A stretch of DNA of 64,000 bases from Hydrangea macrophylla (taxonomy: Eukaryota; Streptophyta; Magnoliopsida; Cornales; Hydrangeaceae). The DNA is taken from positions 30,810,001-30,874,000 of the forward strand of contig CM066988.1 in the NCBI GenBank assembly GCA_033977485.1, written 5' to 3'. Positions 52,219 through 63,779 of the stretch are shown here, piece by piece. The translations under genes were made by a program, and so were the position numbers. The stretch's first letter is position 1. The number at the start of each line of letters is the position of its first letter. The notes under the pieces were generated by a model, which was not told the origin of the DNA, searched no databases, and saw only the letters and a list, made by a program, of their open reading frames with translations.

Positions 52219-54684
52219 CTATTTATTTTCTTGATCATGTCTTCTTCTCAATCTTCCTTCAATGTTAGCGATAGCTTCTAATCCTTCGAGGTTGCTTAAA
52301 CATTCCAGTAATAACCCATCACTTCCTCTTTTAAATAATTTCTCACTATATAAGATATAATTGACAGATTTAAGCCTTATACCTCGATCAGGCTTTTCAT
52401 TATATCCTGAGAGATATTCTATGATAGGCTTTCTCCAATCATCATGAGTTTCTATATTTAATATACCAACAAAAGATAATCTATTTACCAATATTGGTAA
52501 TAATTTCCTATAAGTCACTTGCTCCATTTCAACATCCTCATTATTTGTTTTAAATCCAGATGCCTTTTGAGCTACATCATTAGCTTCTTCATTAAAACTT
52601 CTAGGAATATGCAACAAATTCACATTATCAAATTTGGATAATAAATCCATTGTAGTGTCATAAGATATTTTCAATGTACTACTCATACATTTATAGGTCC
52701 CATTCATATGATTTATGACTAACTGGGAATCTCCAAACACATCTACAAATGTAGCTTTAAGATCTATCAAAGTTTCAAGACCCATGATAAGAGCTTCATA
52801 TTCAACTTGATTATTGGTACACTGATTTGAATCTAATTTAAAACCATATTTAGTCTTAATTTTCTCAGGTGATTCAATAACAAAACCAATACCTGCAGCA
52901 AATTCAGTTTTTGAACCATCGAACCATAATTTCCATGGACTAATAATTATTTGTCCAATTTCATAATTCCCTTCTGTTTCAAGGCAATTTGGATGATCAG
53001 CCAAAAAATCTGCCAAAGCCTGACCTTTTACTGCTTTTTGTGGCACATAAAATAAACAAAATTCTGACAAGGCCAGAATCCATTTACCAATTTGATTTCT
53101 TAGAATAGGTCGAGTCAACATATACTTAATCAAATCAAACTTAGCAATCACATACACTTCAGTGGGAAGAAGATAATATCTTAATTTCATAACTGCAAAA
53201 TACAATGACAAACATAACTTTTCTAAAAAGGAATATTTGCATTCAACAGAATTTAAAAACCTACTAAGGTAATACACAGCTTGTTCTTTCTTATCATCAT
53301 TATCTTGGGCTAACAAAACCCCAATCAATGCTTCTGATGCTGAGATATATAACTTCATAGGCCTATCTTTTCTTGGAGGCATTAACACTGGTGGCTTCAC
53401 CAAATAATCCTTCAAGGCTTGAAAGGCAATCTGATGTTTATCTTCCCACTTCAATTCTTCATGATCCTTCAATTTCAAAAAGGGAGAAAAAATCAAAGTT
53501 TTTCCAGCAGTATTGGAAATAAATCTTTGAATAAAATTGATTTGTCCTAAGAATCTTTGCAATTCTTTTTTGGTTGAAGGAGGTTTACTTCGAATGATTG
53601 CTTGTGCCTTATTCTTATCCACTTGAATTCCCTTTTCATGTACCAAATATCCCAAAAAAATTCCAGTGCTGACTCCAAATGCACATTTTAATGGATTTAA
53701 CTTAAGTTTAAAAAATCTCATTCTCTCAAATGATGATTTCATATGAATAAGATGATCATAGAATGTTTTTGATTTAACAATTATATCATCAATATAACAT
53801 TCTAAAAATGTTCCAATCATGTCATGGAAAATAGCATTCATGGCTCTTTGATAAGTAGCCCCTGCATTTTTTAAACCAAAAGGCATTTGTACCCACTCGA
53901 AGGTACCTATACTACCTGGACATCTAAATGCAGTTTTATGAATGTCTTCTTTGGCAATAGATATTTGATTATATCCTGAATGACCAACCATCATGGACAT
54001 TATAGTATTTCCAGCAGATCTATCAATTAATAAATCAACTATTGGCATAGGATATTCATCCTTAGGTGTAGCTAAATTAAGGTTTCTATAATCAATACAA
54101 ACTCTTAATTTACCATTTTTCTTCATTACTGGAACAACATTCGATAACCATTCAACATACCTGGCAGTTCTAATGAATCATACCTTAAGCAATCTTTCAA
54201 TCTCTTCCTTAACCTTCAGAGTAACTTCTGGAGTCATCCTTCGAGGTTGTTGTTTCACTGGTTTGTAGCCAGCTTTGATAGGCAATTTGTGTTCTACTAG
54301 ACTTCTTTCGAGCCCTGGCAATTCATCATAATCCCAAGCGAAACAATCTTGAAATTCTTTTAACAATTCGACCAATTTATATTGGTCATCCTTTCCAAGT
54401 TTGGAACTTAAGTAAGTAACTCTCTTTTGTTGATCGGATCCTAAATTTACTTCTAAAAGAGGATCTTGTGATACTTCCTGTATTGAATTTTCTGGCAATA
54501 CAGATAATTCTTCTCTGCCACCAATTTTTAATTCTTGTGAATCTTCTTCAAAAACATAATCTGACCAATTTATGGTCGAATCTTTTTCAATTTTTGACTC
54601 TAAATCTGTTATCATTAACTTTTGCAAGACCAGTCGAATGGTCTCTTCCACATCTTTCATTGCCATGGATGTATGAGTCATCAA
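52219..54684 (-). pseudogene. pol: Reverse transcriptase, RNase H and second RNase H of element E; integrase absent
   Basis: One frame from 54684 to 52219, interrupted by a single TGA (54178-54176), where LLKV is followed by FIRTARYVEWLSNVVP. RT motifs: LRVCIDYRNLN, FGLKNAGATYQRAM, and catalytic YIDDIIVKS. RNase H follows (SASEALIGVLLAQ, with Ser at the usual Asp position). Then a second RNase H-like domain typical of Tat/Ogre elements: WKLWFDGSKTEFAAGIGFVI, NNQVEYEALIMGLE, GDSQLVINHM, FNEEANDVAQKAS. After the start of the integrase zinc region (DGLLLECLSNLEG) the frame ends; only 155 bp remain before the LTR. No integrase core exists anywhere in E. Confidence 0.93.
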
Positions 54685-55580
54685 ATTATCTTGTCATCAC
54701 CCAATGGTTCCAAAGAACCAAATGGCATTTCAGCCAAAATGTCCCAATTTTCTTCTGAGGATTCGTCTTCTGACTCTTTTAGGTCAATTGGCCTGACATC
54801 CTCTTGATACAATTGAGCTTCGACACAATTAGAACTTGCATGAAAAGGCTGGACATCAGCCTTCACTGTTTCAATTTCACAGTTTTCCTTCACTAGCAAC
54901 AATTTCTGATGCATTGAAGAAGGAACACATTTATTAGCATGAATCCAATCTCTTCCTAATAAAGCATGATAATTAGGATTTGCATCTACCACAAAGAAAG
55001 CAGTTTTAGATTTATTCGAACCTACTATGGTTTCAATAGGTATTACACCTTTGGTATTTTTCTTATCACCAGTAAATCCTGAAATCATAATATGGGTTTT
55101 TATCAATTTTGCATTTTGTTTATTGATCTTTTTCAAAGTATTCTGGGGAATAATGTTGACAGCAGCACCATTATCAACCAATATCTTATTTAAAAGAACA
55201 CCATTTAAACAAGCCTTTATGTATAATGGTTTAAGGTGTCTAGTCATTTCTGTGGATGGTTCTTCGAATGAATAAACAAAATTACAATCATTAAAAGTAA
55301 ACTCAGGAAGATCTACCTCAGAAACATCCTCAGTAAATGCTTCCACTTCCATTTCTTCAACTAACTGTTGATCTTCTGCTGCCTCGAAAATTTTTGGCAA
55401 CATAAATGTAGCAGTGTTAACTTCCATTTGTTCAGGAAATGTACCAAATTGAATGAGCATATTCTCATTATTTACCATCTCATTTTCTGGTTTCATTTCA
55501 GCATTTCCCAAATCTTGAGATTTCACCATTGTCATTGCTTCACTTTCATCTTCAATACTCATTGCCTTTTCTAATTCCAA
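54678..55580 (-). CDS. pol: Protease region of element E
   Basis: Open frame of about 299 codons. It begins with a non-ATG codon (TTG) in the frame -1 relative to Gag, overlapping the Gag end by about 10 bases; the first ATG is MSIEDESEAMT. The protease signature ILVDNGAAVNIIPQNTLKKI is present (D-N-G-A form of the Tat group), then HALLGRDWIH. It ends at TGA near 54680, overlapping the RT frame start by a few bases (TTGATG). Expression by -1 frameshifting or reinitiation is likely but not shown. Confidence 0.8.
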
Positions 55581-58372
55581 TACTTTGGCTTAATAATACT
55601 TTCCTCAGACATAGTGTCAGTATCACCCTTTGAATTTCGATCGAACCTAGGATTAGGCTTTGAATCATCACTGAAATCTTTCCTCATTTCACTTCCTAAT
55701 TCCTGGTTTCTATTTTGCATATTAGAAAATTCCTTCCACATGGTAAACTTCCTCTGCAATCTTCTCTGTTGAGTCCTATTTATCATAGGGACCATGTTCT
55801 GGTTTTTTCCCTTGGGATGTTGAAGTACATGCCATGTATTCTTTTCAACATGAGGAGGTTTAATCATCCTATTTTTGTTTTGAAGGCCTTGCTGTTCGAT
55901 CATATTTTTTACCCTATCATCTTGCAAAACAAACCAATTTGGCACTCCTGGTACCAATATAGACTCACCTGATTGTGATGTTTCACCATCTTTTGGTGAT
56001 TTCTCTAATATTTTCATATTTTTCTCAGCCTGCACCACATGTGCTGGTACCACTTTCGATGATATGAATTGAATCTGCCTTTCTCTCTGCTCCCCATAAT
56101 ATTTCTTTGGTGTATGAAGGAACCCTGGTCTCACATATTGCATGTTCCTTGATGGTCGACCATGACTACCAAAATGAAAGTTTCTTGAAAAATTAGCTTT
56201 AAAAGGAGCCACTGGTTTTGATGCATACCTTGCTGTCATAGGTCCAGTATATGTTGAAGCTTGATAAATTGGTCCTCTAAACTGTCCTCTCTCAACATTC
56301 ATGATTGGTTGGAAAGGAGGTCCACCAAAAGTGCTTGGTTTCTTTTGTTCGAACAAAGACTGCTTGTTTTTCCTGCCTGCTTTGATTCCAACCCTTTCAT
56401 CATAGATTTCAGCATATCTTTTTCCACAACCAATGCATAAATTCTTTGCATATTCATGGTTGAAAACCGATACATCAGGTTTTTTCCTTGTTATTTCTTC
56501 GATTCTTTTCATATGGTCTTCTGACTTTGCACTTTCTCTTTCTTGGACCAGATCTTCGAAGGAAATGTCATGAACATTGATTGACACCTCATGTACTGCT
56601 GGGAATGGATCTTCATCAATCCCCATTTGTTTTTCAGGGAATTTCAATTTCCCTTTCTTGATCAAATCCTGAATCCTGTCTCGAAAAACAGTACAATTAT
56701 TAGTCGAATGAGTCCCAGAACTATGCCATTTGTAATATTTCCTATCCTTTAATTCATCATTCGAAGGTAATTTTGTCCCATCAGACAATTTAATAATTTT
56801 TCCTTCTAACAGGTGATCAAATATTTCATTCAATCTATAAACATCGAATGAATATTTCTTAAAAGTTCCTTTTGATTTATATACTTCAGCAGAAACATTT
56901 TTCTTTACAAGACTCTTACATGTAAAAGGCTCGTTGCCTATTATTTCTGCAGCATCTATCTCATAATTAGGATCCTTATAATATGTTTTTATTGAAGAAG
57001 CATTTCTTTCATTTTCTTCTTCCAATAAAGCTTCGTATCTAGAGACTCGAGCAGTCAATTCAACAAGATCTCTAAATTCCAAAGCATCGAATTTCTTTCT
57101 GAGTCTAAATTCGAGACCATTTTGAGCCAATTTAACAAATTCATATTCAGGTAACATGATTTTACATTTTGTTCTAGCCCTTTTAAACCTATTTATGAAT
57201 TGAGTTGCCTTTTCATCAGACTTTTGACATAATCTGGCTAAATCAGCCATTGATACTTCTGGTTCTGTCTGGAAAAACTGAGTATGAAAAGATTCTTCCA
57301 TCTGAGCCCAACTATAAATCGAATTAGGGGCTAGATTAGTAAACCAAGCAAATGCAGTATCTGTTAATGAACTAGGAAACAAACGAAGTCTAAGATATTC
57401 ATTATTTCCTGCATCAGCACACTGACTGATGAATTTTGCTATATGTTCAACTGTGGATTGACTTCTATCCCTTGCAAACATAGCAAAAGTAGGAAATTTA
57501 AATCCCCTTGGGAATTCAATCCTATCAACCCAATCAGGATAAGGCTTCCTATAAACTGGAGTTTGTACCCCCCGAGCCATAGGTCCACAAATCTCATGGA
57601 TTAAATTAATCATATCATTCCTATCAACCATATTAAATGGTTGTTGATGACCTGGTTGGCCAAAAAGGTGGTTTATTGGTGGTATTGGTGGTGGTTGAGG
57701 ATTATTATCTATCCTTCTAAGATTTTCATTCCTTCGACCCATTCCTATCCCAGTAAGGTCTGGTTCGAACATAGGATTATTATTTACTCTCCTATTTTGA
57801 CCTATCATGTTTTCTCTAGGCCTTGGTTCTTCAATATTTATTGTTCTATGACCATGATCTTGGCCATTCACATGATTTCCTTGGGTCCCTTCGAATACTG
57901 GGAATGTATTATTAGGGACAGACATATAAAAACTTTCTTGGGAATTAGGCCTAAAAGAAGGCCCATTTATATGATTAATAGAATTTGGCTGAAATAAGCC
58001 ATGTCTATAACCTCTTTCATTCTGTCGAATCGTAGAAGGATTCCCACTTGACACCATTGTTGGTGCAAATTGTGGTAAACTATTGTTAAGGGAAGTAATC
58101 AGAACATTAACATTCTGAAGCATATTTCCCAAGTGATCAAATATTGGTGTCAATTGACTCACCAAATCATGTTGATTCTCTGAATCAACATTCCCATTAT
58201 TTTGAGTCGAACTTAAATTTTCAACTCCCACTTCTGGGTTTTCATTGGTTGTATGATTTCCAGTATTACTATTCTGAGGATCTTGGTGTGAAGAACCACC
58301 AATCTCAGCAATATTAACACCAACATTGGCATTATCAACAGACCTATTACTTCGAAGGTTTCTGTTTGCCAT
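55571..58372 (-). CDS. gag: Gag of element E (933 codons, intact)
   Basis: The ATG at 58372 (MANRNLRSNRSVDNANVG) lies just downstream of the primer-binding site. It is a long Gag: an Asn-rich N-terminus, the gag core (PDWVDRIEFPRGFKFPTFAM, FISQCADAGNNEYLRLRLFP, SSLTDTAFAWFTNLAPNSIY), and a C-terminal basic region. A segment KYYKWHSSGTHSTNNCTVFR resembles the zinc-finger remnant of Tat-type Gags (usually C-x-H type). It is uninterrupted over 2.8 kb. Length is larger than chromovirus Gags and fits the Tat clade. Confidence 0.9.
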   Translation of the reverse strand: MANRNLRSNRSVDNANVGVNIAEIGGSSHQDPQNSNTGNHTTNENPEVGVENLSSTQNNGNVDSENQHDLVSQLTPIFDHLGNMLQNVNVLITSLNNSLPQFAPTMVSSGNPSTIRQNERGYRHGLFQPNSINHINGPSFRPNSQESFYMSVPNNTFPVFEGTQGNHVNGQDHGHRTINIEEPRPRENMIGQNRRVNNNPMFEPDLTGIGMGRRNENLRRIDNNPQPPPIPPINHLFGQPGHQQPFNMVDRNDMINLIHEICGPMARGVQTPVYRKPYPDWVDRIEFPRGFKFPTFAMFARDRSQSTVEHIAKFISQCADAGNNEYLRLRLFPSSLTDTAFAWFTNLAPNSIYSWAQMEESFHTQFFQTEPEVSMADLARLCQKSDEKATQFINRFKRARTKCKIMLPEYEFVKLAQNGLEFRLRKKFDALEFRDLVELTARVSRYEALLEEENERNASSIKTYYKDPNYEIDAAEIIGNEPFTCKSLVKKNVSAEVYKSKGTFKKYSFDVYRLNEIFDHLLEGKIIKLSDGTKLPSNDELKDRKYYKWHSSGTHSTNNCTVFRDRIQDLIKKGKLKFPEKQMGIDEDPFPAVHEVSINVHDISFEDLVQERESAKSEDHMKRIEEITRKKPDVSVFNHEYAKNLCIGCGKRYAEIYDERVGIKAGRKNKQSLFEQKKPSTFGGPPFQPIMNVERGQFRGPIYQASTYTGPMTARYASKPVAPFKANFSRNFHFGSHGRPSRNMQYVRPGFLHTPKKYYGEQRERQIQFISSKVVPAHVVQAEKNMKILEKSPKDGETSQSGESILVPGVPNWFVLQDDRVKNMIEQQGLQNKNRMIKPPHVEKNTWHVLQHPKGKNQNMVPMINRTQQRRLQRKFTMWKEFSNMQNRNQELGSEMRKDFSDDSKPNPRFDRNSKGDTDTMSEESIIKPKYWN

Positions 58373-58408
58373 CCTTTGACACTAGGGTCCCACCGGGCGT
58401 GCCAAAAA
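58373..58408 (-). promoter_or_regulatory. Primer-binding site of element E
   Basis: On the minus strand TTTTTGGCACGCCCGGTGGG follows the LTR end (CAAACA, 58409). TGGCACGCCCGGTGGGACC is a primer-binding site used by several plant Tat-type elements; the tRNA (perhaps tRNA-Arg) is from memory and uncertain. It is followed 20 bases later by the Gag ATG. Confidence 0.85.
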
Positions 58409-59063
58409 TGTTTGGTTGGAAAATTTATAAGTGTGTGCGAGCGTGCCAGGCAAGCAAATTGCCAATGTGTGTGAGTGATTATCCAAACTGCGCCTCACCA
58501 GGGAATTGTGGTGACGTTCGATGCCTTGAACAGGACTTTAATTGTGTAAAGATGTAACTAACTGAAGAACTTCGAACTGATTAAATTAAAATCTACTCCT
58601 AAATAAAACAGTAAAATGACTAAAAGTAATTTAACTACTTTTATTAAATTAAAGAAACTACAATCTAACCTTGAAGATAACTTCGAAGGTGTTCTACTCC
58701 TAATTCTAAGTATCTAGATAACAATACAATAGATGTATTGAGAGATATATGTTGATGTTTGATCGAAGGATCTCTTTCAAATACACAATCCTTCTATTTA
58801 TAGACATAGAGGCCTCAGTAACTTAATTCGAATGTTCCCTCCTATTTTCAAACTGATAACTGCCTTTATCCGTGGCATTCCCTCACATTGACAACTGTCC
58901 TTCAATTATCCCATGATGTTCAACACGTGTCTTCCATTAACAAAAATGGATTAACTTCAACTGCCTATAACGGTTTTCTTGTCAATCAATTTCCACCAAT
59001 TATCTTGCCACATCACATCCTGTGTGTCAAACTTGTATTGGTTGAATATTTTCATCACAAACA
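58409..59063 (-). repeat. 5' LTR of element E
   Basis: 655 bp, TGTTTG...CAAACA. It appears identical to 51409-52063. CCCAT at 59064-59068 matches the left duplication at 51404-51408. The TATA-like box TATAAATAG (58805-58797 on the minus strand) is about 260 bp from the LTR start. Confidence 0.96.
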
Positions 59064-59631
59064 CCCATAAATATGTATAAATATACCAACCAAAAAAAAA
59101 TTTATCTTAGGGGGGTTGCCCCCGAAACTTTGTATACCTTCGCAATTGTATATATGCACACCCGTTCAATCTCAGCTCCCCCTAATAAAAAAAACCTAGC
59201 TTCGCCCTTGAACATGAGCCAACTTTTCTTCTTTTAAGGGGCCATTGACCTGTAGCAATTGTGAAGGGAAAAAATTTTAATATTGTTATTAAGTTGTACT
59301 ATTGTAGCACTCTTATGAATGGAACAAAAAATAAATTCAAGAGTATATTTTGTTCTTGAGCCTTAAAAATATGAGTGTAGAGTGTAACTTTAATAATCAT
59401 ATTAGATTCATCAACTTCAATAATTCGTTAAGTGTTGTAGATACATTATACGAACACAACTATGAATTTTTTATAAAATGAGTGTACGTTCCCGATGTTA
59501 TAGAATGAGTGGGATTATCTTAATTGAATGTGTGACTATTTTTGTGAGAAATAATCTTTTTTTATTCAATAAAAGACTACCAATTGATAAAAATACAAAA
59601 CACTTAGGGGATGAAAAGTGATGGGCCCCAT
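59064..59631. other. AT-rich flank between element E and hAT MITE
   Basis: No recognised gene or repeat. A minus-strand ORF 59498-59686 has no support. Confidence 0.5.
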
Positions 59632-59842
59632 TAGGGGTGTAAGTAAAAAACCGAAAACCGAAAACCGACCGAAACCGACCGCCCAAAAAACCGATTGGTC
59701 GGTTTTATAAATTTATCCTCAAGCCAAGACCGACCGAAAAACCGACCAAAGGCTTCGAAAACCGACCGACCGCCACTATTGGTCGATTTTTTTTCATAAA
59801 AAAACTGAAAAAATCAACCGAAACCGACTGCTTACACCCCTA
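59632..59842. mobile_element. hAT-type MITE, 211 bp
   Basis: Terminal inverted repeats TAGGGGTGTAAG and CTTACACCCCTA (12 of 12 match) with a perfect 8-bp target duplication GGCCCCAT at 59624-59631 and 59843-59850. The inside consists of ACCGACCGAAA-type repeats and their complements. Eight-base duplications and (T/C)AGGGGTG ends are typical of hAT elements. No transposase, so it is non-autonomous. Confidence 0.93.
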
Positions 59843-60748
59843 GGCCCCATATACTCACCCAATGGAGTGCTTGAATGAGCAAAATGTGAATGTATAAAAA
59901 TGCTCTAAAAAAACAAAGTCACAAAATAATATAAAAACAAAACCAACATTGAGCCAATCCTAAAAAATTAGGGTCTACCGAAAAACAAAGTCACGGTTTT
60001 AATTTGCTTAAACATCCTGCCATGATATTTCCCCAACTTGACAAACTGTCTTTTATGTTGGAAATTCAAATAGCGTGACATTTTTACCTAGGTCTACCTT
60101 CATTGAATTTATTCAGGGCTAATATTTTTGCCTAATTTTAGATTTTTTTTTTTTTTATATCAGTTTTGAGGTAAATCTTAGCAGTTTCACTTTAGTCCAA
60201 AAATGTTGATTTTTTCTTTTCTTTAATCTTTCAAATTTGTATAGGTTTTAATTGCTATTTGAGTCTTCTATTGTTTTAACTATAATACGTTATTTACACC
60301 AACCATTTTAAGAAGCCTTTATTGGTCCTAGACATTAGACCATATGAAATATTAAATGTCAATCCTTTTGTCCCATATTATGAGTTTCTTTTATGAGTTC
60401 CAACTTTTTAACAAACTTCTTTGAATAAATGGATGTAAGCAAGATCCGTTACAATGGCACTTGAGGTGAATTAAGAATTATTAATAATCAAATAGGCTCC
60501 ACCGAAAGAAACAAAAAAACAAATAGGAAAAACCTATTTCATCTCATCAGTATCAATATATATCTATTGGAGAACTCACCAAAATACGAAGCGGCAACTT
60601 TTGGTGGAGAGTCCAAAACAACGACTTAGAAATCACTCCTTAACAAATTCCTGTTGAATTTTAGTCTATTAAGCACAGATGCAGACACTGGGACATAGGA
60701 TGTTTATGGAATTTTTTTGATGAAAAAGTGGGAATTTCATTTCATAAC
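59843..60748. other. AT-rich flank
   Basis: A phrase TTTTGTCCCATATTATGAG (about 60367) resembles a Stowaway end, but no second end was found. No coding frame supported. Confidence 0.45.
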
Positions 60749-60940
60749 TCAAGAAATTATAAGTTCAGACAATGCTAAAGATTGAATACATTGAGGTAAA
60801 GCATCAAAGAAATTGACATTCACTCGATGAACTTTCGCATAACGTGCAAGCTTGTGGGCCACCTTATTGCCATCGCGACGCACATTTTAGTCCATCAGCT
60901 TTTGCATTATGATGGATATTTCTAATATCACGTAGTTTTC
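60749..60940 (-). pseudogene. RNase H-like (RVT_3 / LINE-type) C-terminal relic
   Basis: Minus-strand frame ends at TGA (60751-60749): VRRDGNKVAHKLARYAKVHR, NFFDALPQCIQSLALSELII. The VRREGNKVAHxLA motif is the C-terminal helix region of the RNase H-like domain found in plant LINE elements and related host copies. One stop lies upstream (LMD then stop). Only about 60 codons are visible, so the class assignment is moderate. Confidence 0.65.
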
Positions 60941-62717
60941 CTATGTGCTCGCCACTGCAAAGATGAATTTTGTTATCCAATCCCCCACCAAGGATACCAA
61001 ATCATTGCGCAACATTTCATTTATTCACACAAAAGAGAAAACTAAAATGAAAAAGCTAATTTTTTTGAAAAATTCTTTTGGTGGTTATATTAAAATTGGA
61101 AAGAAAAAAAAAAGTAGTTGTTTCATCACTAATTAGGTATTCTTATGTTATATTGAAATTGGATTGTTAAATAACATTTAAAAACTCAATAAGAATTGTA
61201 TAGTCATTAGGTGAAGGCCATTATTGAAATACAATAACAAAAATTGAAAATTGATTTTGTGTAATCATTAGGTGAAACAGATCTATGAGGCATATTTTAG
61301 GTTGTTATATCGTTAATTCAGATATAGTATAATTATAAGCCCGAATAACTTTACTATTAGAAAAGAAAATTCTACTTCTCAAAAAAAAATCTATCTACAT
61401 CCACTTTTAAAAGACTTTACCGTAAAAAAAAAAAAAAAAATTATTGGCATTTATGGGTTTGTCAAACAACTCCAATAAATAAAAAGTTCATCATTGTTTA
61501 TTACTCTTGAATCCTTGATACTCTCTTATCGATCTAAGAGCATTTTTTTTTTTTTACTTAAGGAATGAATATTGTAAAACCTTCAAAGACAATTAAACTT
61601 AATAAAGAAGATGAAGACCTCTAAAACTATAAATTATAATAAAGCAGCAAAAGTAAGTGCAGGCATTATAAAAAAAATAATAAGAAAAGAAAAAAAAGTA
61701 TATGCAGGATACCTCCAGGTTCCAGCTCATCCTTGTTTATTAATAATCTTGGTACTCTATATCTAAGAGAAACTTTATTTTATTTTTATTTTTTTTATTT
61801 TCAGAGACAACTAAACTTAATTAAAAGTCATACTGTAATAAAAGCAGTAAAAGTTTATGCCAGCGCTACAAAAAACAAAAAAAACAAAAAAAAAAAAAAA
61901 AAAAAAGAAACACGCAAATGCAGGCATACTTCCAGCTCAATGTAGATTATTCAGAAAGTTTATGAGATACATATCGATAGAACTGTGGAAAATTTATTTT
62001 TTTTAAAAGAAAAAAAAACCACTAAAAAAGAAAAAAGAAAAAAGAAAGTAAACATTAGTTATAATAGGACTCAAAGTAGTTGGATTTGATCGTGATGATA
62101 GAAAAGGAACATGACTCTATTTTGGATTCTGATCATCACTTGTATTTGATTTACCTCTTACTTTTCTTAAGCATATATAAGTATAATAGTAATAATCAAC
62201 AGAGGTAGAACAGACAAAAAAAATTAATAAGTTGGCATACCCGAAAAAATAATAAAATACCAAAGTGTTGTCATTTGGTTGTTGACCATGTGACAATTGT
62301 GAAAGGGAAAAAAAAACTTTACTAGTGTGATTAAGTTATACAATTGTAGGACTCTTATGAACGGACTAAAAAAAATGGTATACTAATAAAACTCTAAAAA
62401 AAAACCACTTAAGCAAAAATGCACCGATTGATAAAAGTTCAAAACACTCAAGGCCATCGGTGCACTTATATATAAAATTATAGATATAGATATAGATATA
62501 GATTATAGATATAGATATAGATATAGATTATACAATATAGATTATAGATATAGATAGATTATAGAGATATATATATATATATATATATATATCAAGATAT
62601 ATTATGTATTTCTAGAGGTTTGTATAGAGCATTTTTTTCGAAGTATTTTTGTTTGTTTGTCCTCGTACGTCAATAGAGGCTATAATAGTAATAAAAAAGA
62701 GAAAAAAAAATAGGTGA
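60941..62717. other. AT-rich stretch with simple repeats
   Basis: Poly-A tracts near 61423-61440 and 61885-61907. A GATATA/TAGATA-type microsatellite covers about 62479-62560 and an AT run 62566-62592. No gene seen. Confidence 0.7.
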
Positions 62718-62869
62718 TGTTATTTTCACTGTATCATTGAACTAAGGCACTCCATGGTACCTCTTAGAGCATGTGGTACCATGTATGTCATGCATTGCAT
62801 ACATGGTACCACATGCTCTAAAAATAGTACCATTGAGTGCCTTTGTTCAACGATGAAGTGACAATAACA
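62718..62869. mobile_element. Fold-back element (MITE-like), 152 bp
   Basis: A near-perfect inverted repeat over the whole length: outer arms TGTTATTTTCACTGTATCAT and ACGATGAAGTGACAATAACA, inner arms AGAGCATGTGGTACCATGTA and TACATGGTACCACATGCTCT, loop around TGTCATGCATTG (62787-62798). No clear target duplication found. It could fold into one long hairpin, like a small non-autonomous DNA transposon or an early miRNA-type precursor. Confidence 0.85.
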
Positions 62870-63076
62870 ATTCCCAAAAAAAAAAAGTCATTAAAAGGTA
62901 AACATAAACGTAAAGACTAAAGAAGTGGGTTGCTAAAGGTAGAGTAAAGTGGGGGTGCGTACAATTTCCCAACAAAAAATCATAATTTACCCAAAAAAAA
63001 AAAAAGATAACAAAGAATTATAGCTTGACACGGAAAATTATAACCACCATCGGAAATCTGTAAGACTGTAACTGAT

Positions 63077-63114
<38 letters not shown>

Positions 63115-63779
63115 TAAATTTTGTAACAAAGGTGGTTTTATGAAAAAAAAAAAAAATTATAACAAAAGCCAGTATGCAAAACTAACGTAGCATTTTCCTA
63201 AAAAAAATCTCGCTCCTGCACGCTGAAACCACCATATGCGCACATCAGAAGTTCCCCCCAAATAATTGCCTGCTTTCGATTTCCAGAAATCACAGATGGG
63301 TAGGAATAGATTAGGTCAGCCAAATTGGTTTTCTTTTACCAAACTTGCATTAAAATGAGTGTAATGCTACATTTCCCAAATGTTGTCAGTTATACTATAA
63401 TAATGCACTAACATGTTCTACCACGGATCACTACTATTACATGTACAACTTTTAAAGTATTTGGAAACCAATCACTACCACACCATGTCGGCATAGTGGT
63501 GGTGGCTGAGCAAGGGTTAGCAAAAACAGGTTGAGGGAAAAATTGCACTCCATTTTTAAAAACATAGAAACATGATTGCTTAAAACAAAAATGATACAAG
63601 TGCACACAATAACACGCTACCATATAGGTTTCAGATGTTCCCAATGACATCTACTATGCAAAACAGAATACAGATATTTTTTCTTTTTTCTTTTACAGGT
63701 CATAATAATGAACTTCACAATGGATCTATCTCCTCATCAGCGAACTTCATTTTAAAAGGTTATAATTGGATTGGGTGCC
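62870..63779. other. 3' flank of OLA1 gene
   Basis: AT-rich, with an (AT)n run at about 63080-63110 and poly-A runs. The part next to 63779 is probably the OLA1 3' UTR on the minus strand. No other gene seen; the ORF 63408-63650 is unsupported. Confidence 0.55.
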
